DNA of 40,810 nt, taken from contig JAZSPC010000030.1 of NCBI GenBank assembly GCA_045537285.1, positions 1-40,810 of the forward strand. The letters run 5' to 3'. Within the stretch, counting starts at the first letter, position 1. The number at the start of each line of letters is the position of its first letter. Made by a program: the position numbers and the translations under genes. This DNA comes from HGM13634 sp045537285 (GTDB lineage Bacteria; Bacillota; Clostridia; TANB77; CAG-508). Positions 1 through 7,090 of the stretch are shown here, piece by piece. The notes beneath the pieces were generated by a model, which was not told the origin of the DNA, did no database searches, and saw only the letters and a program-made list of their open reading frames with translations.

Positions 1-2
1 GA

Positions 3-728
3 AACTTAAGATTTATAGTATCAGCTGCTGCGCCAATAGATGCAAAAATAGGTAAATGGGTACAAGATATAGGAATTACATTTTTACAAGGCTATGGTTT
101 AACAGAAACGGCACCGATTGCAGCACTAACACCAGAATATGATACAAAAGTGGGATCTGCTGGTAAACCAGTAATATGTGCAGATATAAAAATACAAAAC
201 CCAAATGAAAATGGAGAAGGGGAAATCTGGATCAAAAGCAAAACTTTAATGCTTGGTTACTATGAAAATGAAGAAGCTACAAATGAAGTAATGCATGATG
301 GGTGGTTTAATGCAGGAGATATTGCATATATTGATGAAGATGGTTTTTTATACATAACAGGTAGAACTAAAAATGTAATAGTTACTCAAAATGGTAAAAA
401 TATTTATCCAGAAGAAATAGAATTATTACTTGGAAAAGTAGAAGAAATAAAAGAATGTATGGTATATGGAAAACAATTAAACGAGGATGACAAAGAATTA
501 ACAATAACTGTTAAAGTAATACCAGAATATGAAAAAATAGAAGAAAAACATGGAAAAGATTTATCAGAAGAAAAAGTTTATGATATTATCTGGAATGAAA
601 TAAAACAAGTAAATAGAAAATTAACTTCATATAAAGCAATTAAGAGATTAGAAATAAAAAAAGATGAATTCGAAAAAACAACAACAATGAAAATTAAAAG
701 ATTTGCTGAAATAAAGAAAGATAACTAA
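3..728 (+). CDS. AMP-dependent acyl-CoA synthetase/ligase, C-terminal part (5' end outside window)
   Basis: The open frame already runs at the window edge, so only the last 241 or so codons are present. The frame upstream of the first GTG (150) reads LRFIVSAAAPID and then GYGLTET, the A5 motif of the adenylate-forming (ANL) superfamily. Further on come the A7/A8 region (YENEEATNEVMHDGWFNAGD, then GFLYITGRTKNVI) and a C-terminal lysine in the A10 position (KTTTMKIKRF). Family members activate a carboxylic acid with ATP and pass it to CoA; long-chain fatty acids are the usual substrate of this branch, but the substrate pocket is outside the window. The gene ends in a strong terminator and has no operon partner downstream. 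Long-chain-fatty-acid CoA ligase is the most likely name; the substrate is inferred. Confidence 0.85.
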   Translation, partial: NLRFIVSAAAPIDAKIGKWVQDIGITFLQGYGLTETAPIAALTPEYDTKVGSAGKPVICADIKIQNPNENGEGEIWIKSKTLMLGYYENEEATNEVMHDGWFNAGDIAYIDEDGFLYITGRTKNVIVTQNGKNIYPEEIELLLGKVEEIKECMVYGKQLNEDDKELTITVKVIPEYEKIEEKHGKDLSEEKVYDIIWNEIKQVNRKLTSYKAIKRLEIKKDEFEKTTTMKIKRFAEIKKDN

Positions 729-738
729 AAAAATTTAT

Positions 739-772
739 GGAGACAAGAAAAAAACTTGTCTCTAATTTTTTT
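739..772 (+). terminator. Rho-independent terminator after the acyl-CoA ligase
   Basis: Eight-base-pair stem GAGACAAG/CTTGTCTC (740-747 with 755-762) with an A-rich loop, followed by AATTTTTTT. Confidence 0.85.
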
Positions 773-859
773 AAAATTAATATAAAATACTATTGACATT
801 TGTAATATATTTGTAATATTATTGTAACTGAAATTAAATATATATTTTTGTGTTTCCTA

Positions 860-888
860 TTGTAGATTTCCGTAAATAGTTATATAAT
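860..888 (+). promoter_or_regulatory. Sigma-A type promoter of the 938 gene
   Basis: TTGTAG (860-865), a 17-base spacer and TATAAT (883-888). It lies about 50 bases before the start codon at 938. A second candidate -35 (TTGACA near 793) lies further upstream with a poorer -10. Confidence 0.55.
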
Positions 889-937
889 AACGTCAGATTA
901 AAAAGAACATTGTAGGAACAAAGGAGGGAGGTTTACG

Positions 938-1756
938 ATGTCTTTATTCAGAAAGAAAAAATCAGGCATAGTAAACGTTAGAATGGTGATAACCGAAGAA
1001 AAAATTTTATCAAATATCGACAAAATTCAAAAATTAATTAACCCAAATAGTAAGAAACAAATCGTACAATTAGACGATGATGCTTACTTTAAGGATTTAA
1101 TAGATTCTGTAAAAGCATACTTAATAGAATATCCAAATAAAAAGAATTTCCCAGCAGCTGTATATAAAGCAGCTTATGGGCTAGTTGAGTATGCAACAAA
1201 CCAATTTGAAGAAAACACTAAATTAATAGAAGATTTAATAGTTCAAAGAGAAAAGAATATTGAATTAGCTGTTAAACTTGGTGAATTATTAGTATGCGTA
1301 GAAAATAAAGAAAAAGATTGGAAAGATCAAGTTAAAAGTGCTGAAAAATATTTCCAAGAAGATATAATTGAAACGTTAGGTATTATTGGAAGATGTAAAG
1401 GAAAAACATCTGAAAATTATAATGATGCATTAAAATTAATTAAAGCTAGAATTTCTAATTTAGAAACTAATTTACATATTGAAATAGATATGGAAAGAAT
1501 AGAAGACAGATCAAAAGCTCTAAGTTTTATAGGAATTGAAGTGGCAGATGCATTAAAAGGAATTCCAACACCAGTTGAAGAAGTAGTAGAAGAGAATGCC
1601 GTTGCTGAACCAGAATATGTAGCAGAAACATTCGAGGTTAAACCTTCATTATGGCAAAGAGTTAAACAAAGTAGAATAGTTAGAGCTATGACATATGTAT
1701 TCAAGATAAAAGTAAGATTAGAATTACCAGAAGCCCTTCCAGAAGGTAGAGGATAA
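938..1756 (+). CDS. Unrecognised 272-aa helical protein
   Basis: I do not recognise the family. The start is well set by AAAGGAGGGAGG a few bases upstream. The N-terminus is basic (SLFRKKKS) and there is no signal peptide or membrane segment. Residues of about 20-200 are charged and look mainly alpha-helical. An acidic Pro/Glu/Val/Ala linker follows (about 208-230, VEEVVEENAVAEPEYVAE), then a basic tail that ends in the compact segment LPEALPEGRG. That layout, a soluble helical body with an acidic linker and basic tail, would suit a protein that binds nucleic acid or membrane surfaces, but this is a guess. It is a single-gene unit with its own promoter and terminator, and its codon use matches the core genes around it. 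Confidence 0.75.
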   Translation: MSLFRKKKSGIVNVRMVITEEKILSNIDKIQKLINPNSKKQIVQLDDDAYFKDLIDSVKAYLIEYPNKKNFPAAVYKAAYGLVEYATNQFEENTKLIEDLIVQREKNIELAVKLGELLVCVENKEKDWKDQVKSAEKYFQEDIIETLGIIGRCKGKTSENYNDALKLIKARISNLETNLHIEIDMERIEDRSKALSFIGIEVADALKGIPTPVEEVVEENAVAEPEYVAETFEVKPSLWQRVKQSRIVRAMTYVFKIKVRLELPEALPEGRG

Positions 1757-1769
1757 AATAGTTATTTAG

Positions 1770-1799
1770 GCGTATACCTTTTTAGGTATACGCTTTTAG
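1770..1799 (+). terminator. Rho-independent terminator after the 272-aa gene
   Basis: Perfect ten-pair stem GCGTATACCT/AGGTATACGC (1770-1779 with 1784-1793), loop TTTT, then TTTTAGT. Confidence 0.85.
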
Positions 1800-1825
1800 T
1801 ATATATAAGAAAGAGGATTAGAAAT

Positions 1826-2977
1826 ATGAAAATATCAATTTTAGGTTCAACAAAAGAAAAAAATGTATTAACAAAAGAAGATGCAATTTTATTTTCGGGA
1901 AAATCAGCAGGGATATGCTACATGCCAGATACATTAGATGTATTATTTAATGAAGAAAAAGAAAAAACAATAAAAAGAGCGGAAAGAACTTTAATATCAG
2001 GACATCATAGTGTATTTGATCATCCAACATACAATTTAGCATTAGAAGAAATTCCTAAGATATTAGCAATAATATTAAATAATGAAGGAATGTATACAAC
2101 ATCTGAGAAATCAGCTAGATATACAAAAATGAAATTAGAAGATAAAGAAAAAGAACTATATGAAAAATGGATAGAAATATTTTCAAAAGAGATATCAAAA
2201 GAATATTCTAATATTCAAGAAAAACAAGTATTAAAATTAGCACAAGAAAATGCAAGATATTTAATAAGTATTTTTACACCTTCAACTACAATGGAGTATT
2301 CAGTAAGTTTAAGACAAATAAATTACATAATGGATTGGTTTGAAGACTTTATATTAAATGCAGAAGATACAGCATTTAACAAAATGCTAAAACCATTTTT
2401 AAAAGATTTTAATGAACAATTAAAAGATTTAAGAGTAGATAACTTAAATGCAAAAGTAAAGAAACGTACATTATCATTATTTGATACAAGAATAAATAGA
2501 AAAGAAGAATTTGGTGAAAACTATTGTACAACATATAAAGGAACATTTGCAGAATTTGCACAAGCACAAAGACATAGAACAATAGATTATAAAATAACTA
2601 TACCAGAAGGAAACGAATATTATATACCATTAATTATAAAAGATAATGAAGAATTAAAAAAAGAATGGTTAAAAGATATAAATTCATTAGGTGATAAATA
2701 TCCACAAGGCTTATTAATTAATATAAATGAAAGAGGAACAGTAGAAAACTTTATACTAAAAACAAAAGAACGTTTATGTGGATGCGCACAATTAGAAATA
2801 ATGCTTCAAACAAAAGAAATATTAGATAAATATTTAGAAGCAACCAAAGATACAAATGAAGAAGTTTATGAATATTTGAAAGAATATGAAGCAGGAATAA
2901 GATGTAAATATGCTGGTTGGAAATGTACAGCACCATGTATTTGGGGACCTAACAAAGCATTGACAAGAAAAATTTAA
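1826..2977 (+). CDS. thyX: ThyX-like FAD-dependent thymidylate synthase, two-domain form
   Basis: The 383-aa protein is much longer than a usual ThyX (about 220-250 aa) and looks like two ThyX-like halves. The first half has GHHSVFDHP (59-67), matching the HxSxxEH helix, and SEKSARY (93-99), matching the end of the ThyX signature RHRxxSxxxxSxRY, but the RHR itself is replaced (NEG). The second half carries QRHRTIDY with R249-H250-R251 but lacks the following Ser...Ser-x-Arg. ThyX makes dTMP from dUMP with methylene-THF, FAD and NADPH. The active site here may be assembled from both halves; this is inferred. A Cys-rich C-terminus (CGCAQLE, GIRCKYAGWKCTAPC) is unusual for ThyX. The start follows AGAGGATTA. 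No other thymidylate synthase is in the window. Confidence 0.72.
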   Translation: MKISILGSTKEKNVLTKEDAILFSGKSAGICYMPDTLDVLFNEEKEKTIKRAERTLISGHHSVFDHPTYNLALEEIPKILAIILNNEGMYTTSEKSARYTKMKLEDKEKELYEKWIEIFSKEISKEYSNIQEKQVLKLAQENARYLISIFTPSTTMEYSVSLRQINYIMDWFEDFILNAEDTAFNKMLKPFLKDFNEQLKDLRVDNLNAKVKKRTLSLFDTRINRKEEFGENYCTTYKGTFAEFAQAQRHRTIDYKITIPEGNEYYIPLIIKDNEELKKEWLKDINSLGDKYPQGLLININERGTVENFILKTKERLCGCAQLEIMLQTKEILDKYLEATKDTNEEVYEYLKEYEAGIRCKYAGWKCTAPCIWGPNKALTRKI

Positions 2978-2995
2978 AAAATAAAATAAATACTA

Positions 2996-3024
2996 TTGAC
3001 AAAATAACAAACATATAATGTAAT
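2996..3024 (+). promoter_or_regulatory. Promoter placed directly before a terminator hairpin
   Basis: TTGACA (2996-3001), a 17-base spacer and TGTAAT (3019-3024). Transcription would start near 3031, at the base of the hairpin 3034-3077, so the default product would be only about 45 nt unless the hairpin is bypassed. The next gene is the RhuM-Fic gene at 3124. Confidence 0.6.
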
Positions 3025-3033
3025 AAGTTTATG

Positions 3034-3077
3034 AATAGGGGGCAATAAAAAAGGGGATTGCCACCCTATTTTTTTTG
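3034..3077 (+). terminator. Strong terminator hairpin, possible attenuator of the RhuM-Fic gene
   Basis: AATAGGG/CCCTATT (3034-3040 with 3064-3070) and GGCAAT/ATTGCC (3041-3046 with 3057-3062) stack with one bulged A, followed by a run of T. It could simply end the thyX transcript, but a good promoter lies between thyX and it. Confidence 0.75.
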
Positions 3078-3123
3078 TTGCCTCACAGTATAAATATTAA
3101 ATTAAAGAAAGGAGGATTTTTAA

Positions 3124-4074
3124 ATGAAAGAAAAGAAAAATGAAATTATTTTATTTGAAAATCAAAATGTAAAACTTGAAGTTAATGTAAAGGAGGAAAC
3201 TGTATGGTTAACACAAAAGCAAATGGCAGAATTGTTTGAAAAAGACAGAAGAACAATTACAAGGCATATTCAAAATATCTATAAAGATGGTGAATTAGAA
3301 GAAAATTCAGTATGCTCATTTTTTGAGCATACTGCTGGCGATGGAAAAACATATACAGTTCAATACTATAATTTGGACATGATTATCTCAATTGGCTATC
3401 GTGTTAATAGTAAAAGAGGTATTGCGTTTAGACAATGGGCTAATAAAATATTAAAAGAATATATGATAAAAGGTTATGCAGTAAATCAAAAACGATTAGA
3501 ATATTTAGAAAAAACGGTAAAATTAATAGATATAGCTAACAGAATGGATGATAGACTAAAAGGAAATGATGCAAAAGAAATATTAAAAGTAATTGGCGAA
3601 TATTCTAAGGCATTAGATTTATTAGACGATTATGACCATAGGACATTAAAAAAGATAAAAGGAAATATAGATGACAGAAGGATAGAATACAATGAATGTA
3701 TAGCAATTATACAAAAACTGAAATTTAATGAAGCCAGTTCTATATTTGCTGTTGAAAGAGATAGAGGTCTAGAATCTATAATTGGAAATATATATCAAAG
3801 TTTTGGGGGACAAGATGTTTATAATAGTATTGAGGAAAAAGCTGCAAATTTTCTATATTTAATAGTAAAAAATCATGTTTTTACTGATGGAAATAAAAGA
3901 ATTGCTGCTACATTATTTATATATTTTTTAAATTATTATGGTTTGCTATATAAAAATGGTAATCAAATAATAGATAACAATACCTTGGCAGCTTTAACAT
4001 TATTAATTGCTGAATCAAATCCAAAAGAAAAAAGTGTTATAGTAGACCTGGTAATGAATTTCTTAAATGAGTAA
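3124..4074 (+). CDS. RhuM-domain/Fic-DOC fusion protein
   Basis: The 316-aa protein has two parts. Residues of about 10-125 match the RhuM (virulence protein) family: VWLTQKQMAELFEKDRRTI, then YYNLDMIISIGYRVNSKRG and FRQWAN, a DNA-binding-like helix-turn-helix module. Residues of about 195-316 are a Fic/DOC domain with HVFTDGNKR (251-259), which fits the Fic core HxFx(D/E)GNxR and keeps the catalytic His. Fic enzymes transfer AMP or another phosphate-containing group to target proteins; DOC is a phage toxin. A self-inhibitory (S/T)xxxE(G/N) helix is not obvious, and no antitoxin gene lies next to it. The start at 3124 follows AAAGGAGG. An eleven-pair hairpin sits inside the reading frame (3308-3334). 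Typical of accessory or defence-related genes. Confidence 0.85.
   Translation: MKEKKNEIILFENQNVKLEVNVKEETVWLTQKQMAELFEKDRRTITRHIQNIYKDGELEENSVCSFFEHTAGDGKTYTVQYYNLDMIISIGYRVNSKRGIAFRQWANKILKEYMIKGYAVNQKRLEYLEKTVKLIDIANRMDDRLKGNDAKEILKVIGEYSKALDLLDDYDHRTLKKIKGNIDDRRIEYNECIAIIQKLKFNEASSIFAVERDRGLESIIGNIYQSFGGQDVYNSIEEKAANFLYLIVKNHVFTDGNKRIAATLFIYFLNYYGLLYKNGNQIIDNNTLAALTLLIAESNPKEKSVIVDLVMNFLNE
3308..3334 (+). repeat. Perfect inverted repeat inside the RhuM domain
   Basis: CAGTATGCTCA (3308-3318) and TGAGCATACTG (3324-3334) flank a five-T loop. It encodes SVCSFFEHTA at the junction between the helix-turn-helix and the conserved YYNLDMII segment. Confidence 0.8.
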
Positions 4075-4136
4075 GAGCTTTTTAAAAGGATCAAATAAAA
4101 ATATTTAAAAAATTTAAAAAATATATAAAAAATCTC

Positions 4137-4165
4137 TTGACAAAGTATAAAATAAAGTTTATAAT
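4137..4165 (+). promoter_or_regulatory. Promoter of the tRNA-Gly/tRNA-Met operon
   Basis: Consensus TTGACA (4137-4142), a 17-base spacer and consensus TATAAT (4160-4165), ending 23 bases before the first tRNA. Confidence 0.8.
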
Positions 4166-4188
4166 TTATACTTGTCAGGAGATGAAAT

Positions 4189-4262
<74 letters not shown>

Positions 4263-4278
4263 GACTTTTTTTATTTAA

Positions 4279-4355
4279 CCGCCCTTAGCTCAGTTGGTCA
4301 GAGCAACCGGCTCATAACCGGTGGGTCCTAGGTTCGAATCCTAGAGGGCGGACCA
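4279..4355 (+). tRNA. tRNA with CAT anticodon (elongator Met most likely)
   Basis: Acceptor CCGCCCT pairs with AGGGCGG, discriminator A and encoded CCA (4353-4355). The anticodon arm is ACCGG/CCGGT around loop CTCATAA (CAT). It is not initiator tRNA, because position 1 pairs with position 72. Elongator Met is preferred, but a tRNA-Ile2 whose C34 is changed to lysidine has the same anticodon and a similar loop; the C4-G69 and C5-G68 pairs do not exclude it. Confidence 0.88.
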
Positions 4356-4357
4356 TT

Positions 4358-4388
4358 AAAACTCAATCTATTTGATTGAGTTTTTTGT
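4358..4388 (+). terminator. Terminator of the tRNA operon
   Basis: AACTCAATC/GATTGAGTT stem with a TATTT loop and a T run directly after the tRNA CCA end. Confidence 0.85.
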
Positions 4389-4405
4389 TATCTATATAAT
4401 AACAC

Positions 4406-4434
4406 TTGACATTTTTAAATAAATAGTGTAAAAT
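4406..4434 (+). promoter_or_regulatory. Promoter of the leader-peptidase-cysteine synthase operon
   Basis: TTGACA (4406-4411), a 17-base spacer and TAAAAT (4429-4434). About 320 bases of leader separate it from the first structural gene. Confidence 0.7.
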
Positions 4435-4440
4435 ATTAAA

Positions 4441-4575
4441 AAGTTAGGAGGGCATTTAAGTTTTACATAATAACGAGCAGTGCCAAAGCAATAAAATATT
4501 GCTTACACAGAAGTAAGATACAAAGTCTTATGAAGGAGTCTTAATAAAGATTTTTTCATGGGACTTTTTGTTTTA
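4441..4575 (+). promoter_or_regulatory. Unidentified structured leader ending in a terminator hairpin
   Basis: The segment holds several small pairings: GGCA with TGCC across 4452-4482, AGCAATA/TATTGCT near 4485-4503, and the alternative CTTAC/GTAAG near 4503-4516. It then forms a long hairpin in which 4522-4534 pairs with 4555-4567 over 13 positions, followed by TTTTTGTTTT. There is no recognisable open frame and no match to T-box, SAM, TPP, purine, lysine or other riboswitch consensus that I know. The terminator lies before the ribosome-binding site of the leader peptide at 4597, so it would act as a first control point for the operon. Confidence 0.45.
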
Positions 4576-4596
4576 TATATAAGGAGGAATTTTAAA

Positions 4597-4668
4597 ATGA
4601 ATGTTAATAAACTATTGAGAAAATTATATAATCTATGTCATGTATGGGAAAGCACCCATACATATTAG
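4597..4668 (+). CDS. 23-aa leader peptide with one Cys codon
   Basis: AAGGAGGA (4581-4588) precedes an ATG frame of 23 codons. The peptide starts MNVNKLLRKLYN and continues LCHVWESTHTY before TAG. The Cys codon TGT (4636-4638) is codon 14, immediately before hairpin A. The end of the frame lies inside hairpin A (4640-4663), and the hairpin is followed by an alternative terminator hairpin (4697-4737). The layout resembles amino-acid attenuators in which ribosome stalling on the leader decides which RNA hairpin forms. The downstream cysteine synthase makes Cys the best candidate for the sensed amino acid. Real attenuators often carry several regulatory codons; here there is one Cys, one Trp, two Thr and two His. 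Confidence 0.5.
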   Translation: MNVNKLLRKLYNLCHVWESTHTY

Positions 4669-4737
4669 TCATGTTTAAATAAAAATATAATGATTAAAAA
4701 TGTATGGTAATTAAATTTAAAAATTACCATACATTTT
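4640..4737 (+). promoter_or_regulatory. Mutually exclusive hairpins of a putative transcription attenuator
   Basis: Hairpin A pairs ATGTATGGG (4640-4648) with CCCATACAT (4655-4663). Hairpin B pairs 4697-4712 with 4722-4737 (16 pairs, core ATGTATGGTAATT/AATTACCATACAT) and is followed by GTTTT, so it can end transcription. CCATACAT of arm A (4656-4663) can instead pair with ATGTATGG of arm B (4700-4707), which would block hairpin B. The start codon of the peptidase gene follows at 4756 with its own AAGGAGG. Confidence 0.6.
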
Positions 4738-4755
4738 GTTTTAAGGAGGAAAATT

Positions 4756-5794
4756 ATGAAAGAATATAAAATATTAAAGGATTTAATTAAATTTAATACA
4801 ATAAAAGATAAGGAAAATACTGAAATTGTAGATTATTTAGAAAAAAATTTAAAAGAGTTAAACTTTAAAACCGAATATAAAGATAAGTGTCTAATAATGA
4901 GTATTGGAAAAGAACAAAAATTAGGATTTTTAGGACACACAGATACTGTTGAATATATAGATGTTTGGAATTGCTGTCCCCATGGAATTAACTAAATTAG
5001 ATAATAAGTTATATGGTTTAGGAGTTTGCGATATGAAAGGTGGAATAGCGGCAATGATAGATGCTATTTCACAAATAGATTTTACTAAATTAAAATATGG
5101 AATGAAAATATATTTTACATATGATGAAGAAATAGGATTTGGTGGAATAAATGAATTATTAGATATTAATTGCAAATTTCCTGAAACAATGATATTTGGG
5201 GAACCAACTAATAATGAAATGTTAGTTGGAAGCAAAGGATTACTAGAATATGAGCTTGAATTTCTTGGTAAGAAAGCACATTCAAGTAATCCGGAAAAAG
5301 GAGAAAGTGCAAATTTGAATGCAATTAAATTTTTAATAGAGCTAAATGAATATTATGAAGGAAATATAAAAGGATATAGAGAAGAAAAATATGAAATACC
5401 TTATACTACAATGAATATAGGAATAATTAATGGAGGGAGCGCTGTAAATTCAATACCAGCTAGTTGTAAAGTAACATTAGATTTTAGAATTTCAAATAAT
5501 GAGCATATTGATTTGATTAAAGCAAAAATAAAAGAATTATCTAAAAAATACAAATGCACCCCAGTCATTTTACAAAGTATTAAATCATTTATAAATGAAA
5601 CGCCTTTAACAGACATTATAAAAACAGCGGGTTATATGACAGAAGCGAGTTTTATTAGTAATAATGTAACCAAAATAATTCTTGGATTAGGACCAGTTAC
5701 AGCACACGAAGTCAATGAATATATAACAGAGGAAAGTTATGATATGTTAGTTAAACAATATAAAAAGATAATTGAGGACATTTGTTCAAAATAA
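4756..5794 (+). pseudogene. M20 family deacylase/peptidase (ArgE/DapE/LysK type), interrupted by a one-base frameshift
   Basis: Two overlapping frames together make one M20 metallopeptidase of about 345 aa. The first frame (4756-4995) has the metal motif GHTDTVEYIDVWN. The second frame (to 5794) continues LYGLGVCDMKGG, DEEIGFGG, FGEPT, KAHSSNPEKGESAN, GGSAVNSIPA and a C-terminal TAHEVNEYI. All the usual metal and catalytic positions are present. The frame changes at the run CCCC (4978-4981); removing one C restores the reading DVWNCCPMELT. Family members remove acyl groups from N-acyl amino acids or cleave small peptides. It shares an operon with a cysteine synthase homologue, so release of a Cys-related precursor is possible. 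This may be a recent mutation, a sequencing error or programmed slippage. Confidence 0.8.
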
Positions 5795-5852
5795 AATATA
5801 TTTTGTATCGAAAAGATATTATTTGAATAAAATAATATATGGAGGAAAGAAA

Positions 5853-6812
5853 ATGAATATACAAGTCGGAAATACGCCTTTAATAAAAATAAAGTATAAA
5901 TATAATGGAAAAGAAAACTATATTTATACTAAGCTAGAATCATATAATATAACCGGAAGTATCAAAGATAGAGTAGCTTATTATATTATAAAAGAAGCAT
6001 ATAAAAATAAAAAACTAAAAAAATGTATGGAAATAGTAGAAGCAACTAGCGGAAATACTGGAATTTCATTAGCTGCAATTGGAGCATATTTTGGAAATCC
6101 TGTGCATATATTTATGCCTGATTGGGTGAGCAAAGAAAGATTAGACATATTGAAAATGTATAATGCAGAAGTTACATTAATTTCAAAAGAAGAAGGTGGA
6201 TTTAAAAAAGTTTTAAAAGAAGCCGAAGATTATGCAAAAACGTACAATGCATTTTTAAGTAATCAATTTGAAAATAAAGATAATGTACTAGCTCATTATG
6301 AAACAACAGGAAAAGAAATAATAGATAAATTAGGTAACAATATAGGTGGATTTGTTTCAGGCATAGGAACAGGCGGCACATTAATGGGTGTGGCTAAAAA
6401 ATTAAAAGAAGTAAATGAGAGTGTAAAAATATACGCATTAGAACCAGATAAAATGCCTTTATTATTGCAAAGCACTATATTAGGAAATCATAAAATTGAA
6501 GGTATTGGAGATGACTTTATTCCTAAAATAGTAGAAAAAGATAAAATAGATAAAATTATACTTATCAATGATGATGACGCTATAAATATGGCTAGAAAAA
6601 TAGCAATAAAATTAGGCTTGGGTGTTGGGATTTCATCAGGTGCAAATATGATAGCCAGTGTACTTGCGAAAGAGGAAAATGATGGAAATATTATTACAGT
6701 ATTTCCTGATGATAATAAAAAGTATTTATCAACAGATTTGAGTAAGCCAATAGAAGATAAAGAAGAATATATTTCAAATAAAATTGAATTATTAGATTAT
6801 GAATTTGTGTAA
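5853..6812 (+). CDS. cysK: PLP-dependent cysteine synthase family protein
   Basis: The start at 5853 is chosen because GGAGGAAAG lies just upstream; an earlier in-frame start at 5772 lacks a ribosome-binding site. The 319-aa product is a fold-type II PLP enzyme of the CysK/CysM group. NITGSIKDR contains the Schiff-base Lys, EATSGNTGISL is the substrate-binding Asn loop, GIGTGGTLMG is the phosphate-binding glycine loop, and ISSGANM and VFPDDNKKYLSTDL match the C-terminal part of O-acetylserine sulfhydrylases. It would combine O-acetylserine and sulfide to give cysteine; related enzymes use other amino-acid substrates. It is 58 bases behind the M20 gene in the same operon and shares its leader. 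The Cys-containing leader peptide supports a role in cysteine supply. Confidence 0.8.
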   Translation: MNIQVGNTPLIKIKYKYNGKENYIYTKLESYNITGSIKDRVAYYIIKEAYKNKKLKKCMEIVEATSGNTGISLAAIGAYFGNPVHIFMPDWVSKERLDILKMYNAEVTLISKEEGGFKKVLKEAEDYAKTYNAFLSNQFENKDNVLAHYETTGKEIIDKLGNNIGGFVSGIGTGGTLMGVAKKLKEVNESVKIYALEPDKMPLLLQSTILGNHKIEGIGDDFIPKIVEKDKIDKIILINDDDAINMARKIAIKLGLGVGISSGANMIASVLAKEENDGNIITVFPDDNKKYLSTDLSKPIEDKEEYISNKIELLDYEFV

Positions 6813-6817
6813 AAAAA

Positions 6818-6846
6818 TTGACAAATTACAAAAATTATGGTATCCT
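6818..6846 (+). promoter_or_regulatory. Promoter of the glyS T-box transcript
   Basis: TTGACA (6818-6823), a 17-base spacer and TATCCT (6841-6846). Confidence 0.7.
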
Positions 6847-6849
6847 AAT

Positions 6850-7057
6850 TAAAGCAATGAGAAAGAAAAAGTATATTAAATAGAATTTATAGAGAGTAAG
6901 CGGTGGTGAGATGCTTGCAATTCTAAATATATGGTGGAGCTTTTGAGCGTAATATAAAATTAAGGTGGATATATTTTAATATATCAATTAGGGTGGAATC
7001 GCGGAATAAAACTTTCGTCCCTAGCAATATTTTTTGCTAGGAATGAAAGTTTTTTTG
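6850..7057 (+). promoter_or_regulatory. Glycine T-box leader of glyS
   Basis: The T-box core AGGGTGGAATCGCGG is at 6990-7004. It is followed by a terminator stem (AAACTTTCGTCCCTAGCA, about 7009-7026, with TGCTAGGAATGAAAGTTT, about 7035-7052) and a T run. Stem I holds AGAGAGTAAGC and GGTGG upstream. By analogy with the Bacillus subtilis glyQS leader, where the specifier stands four bases before TTGAGC, the specifier is GGA at 6936-6938, although GGT at 6933-6935 is possible. Uncharged tRNA-Gly stabilises the antiterminator and switches on glyS. GGA matches tRNA-Gly(TCC) encoded at 4189. Confidence 0.92.
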
Positions 7058-7090
7058 GTAATATAACCTAGCATTATAGAGGAGGAAAAA

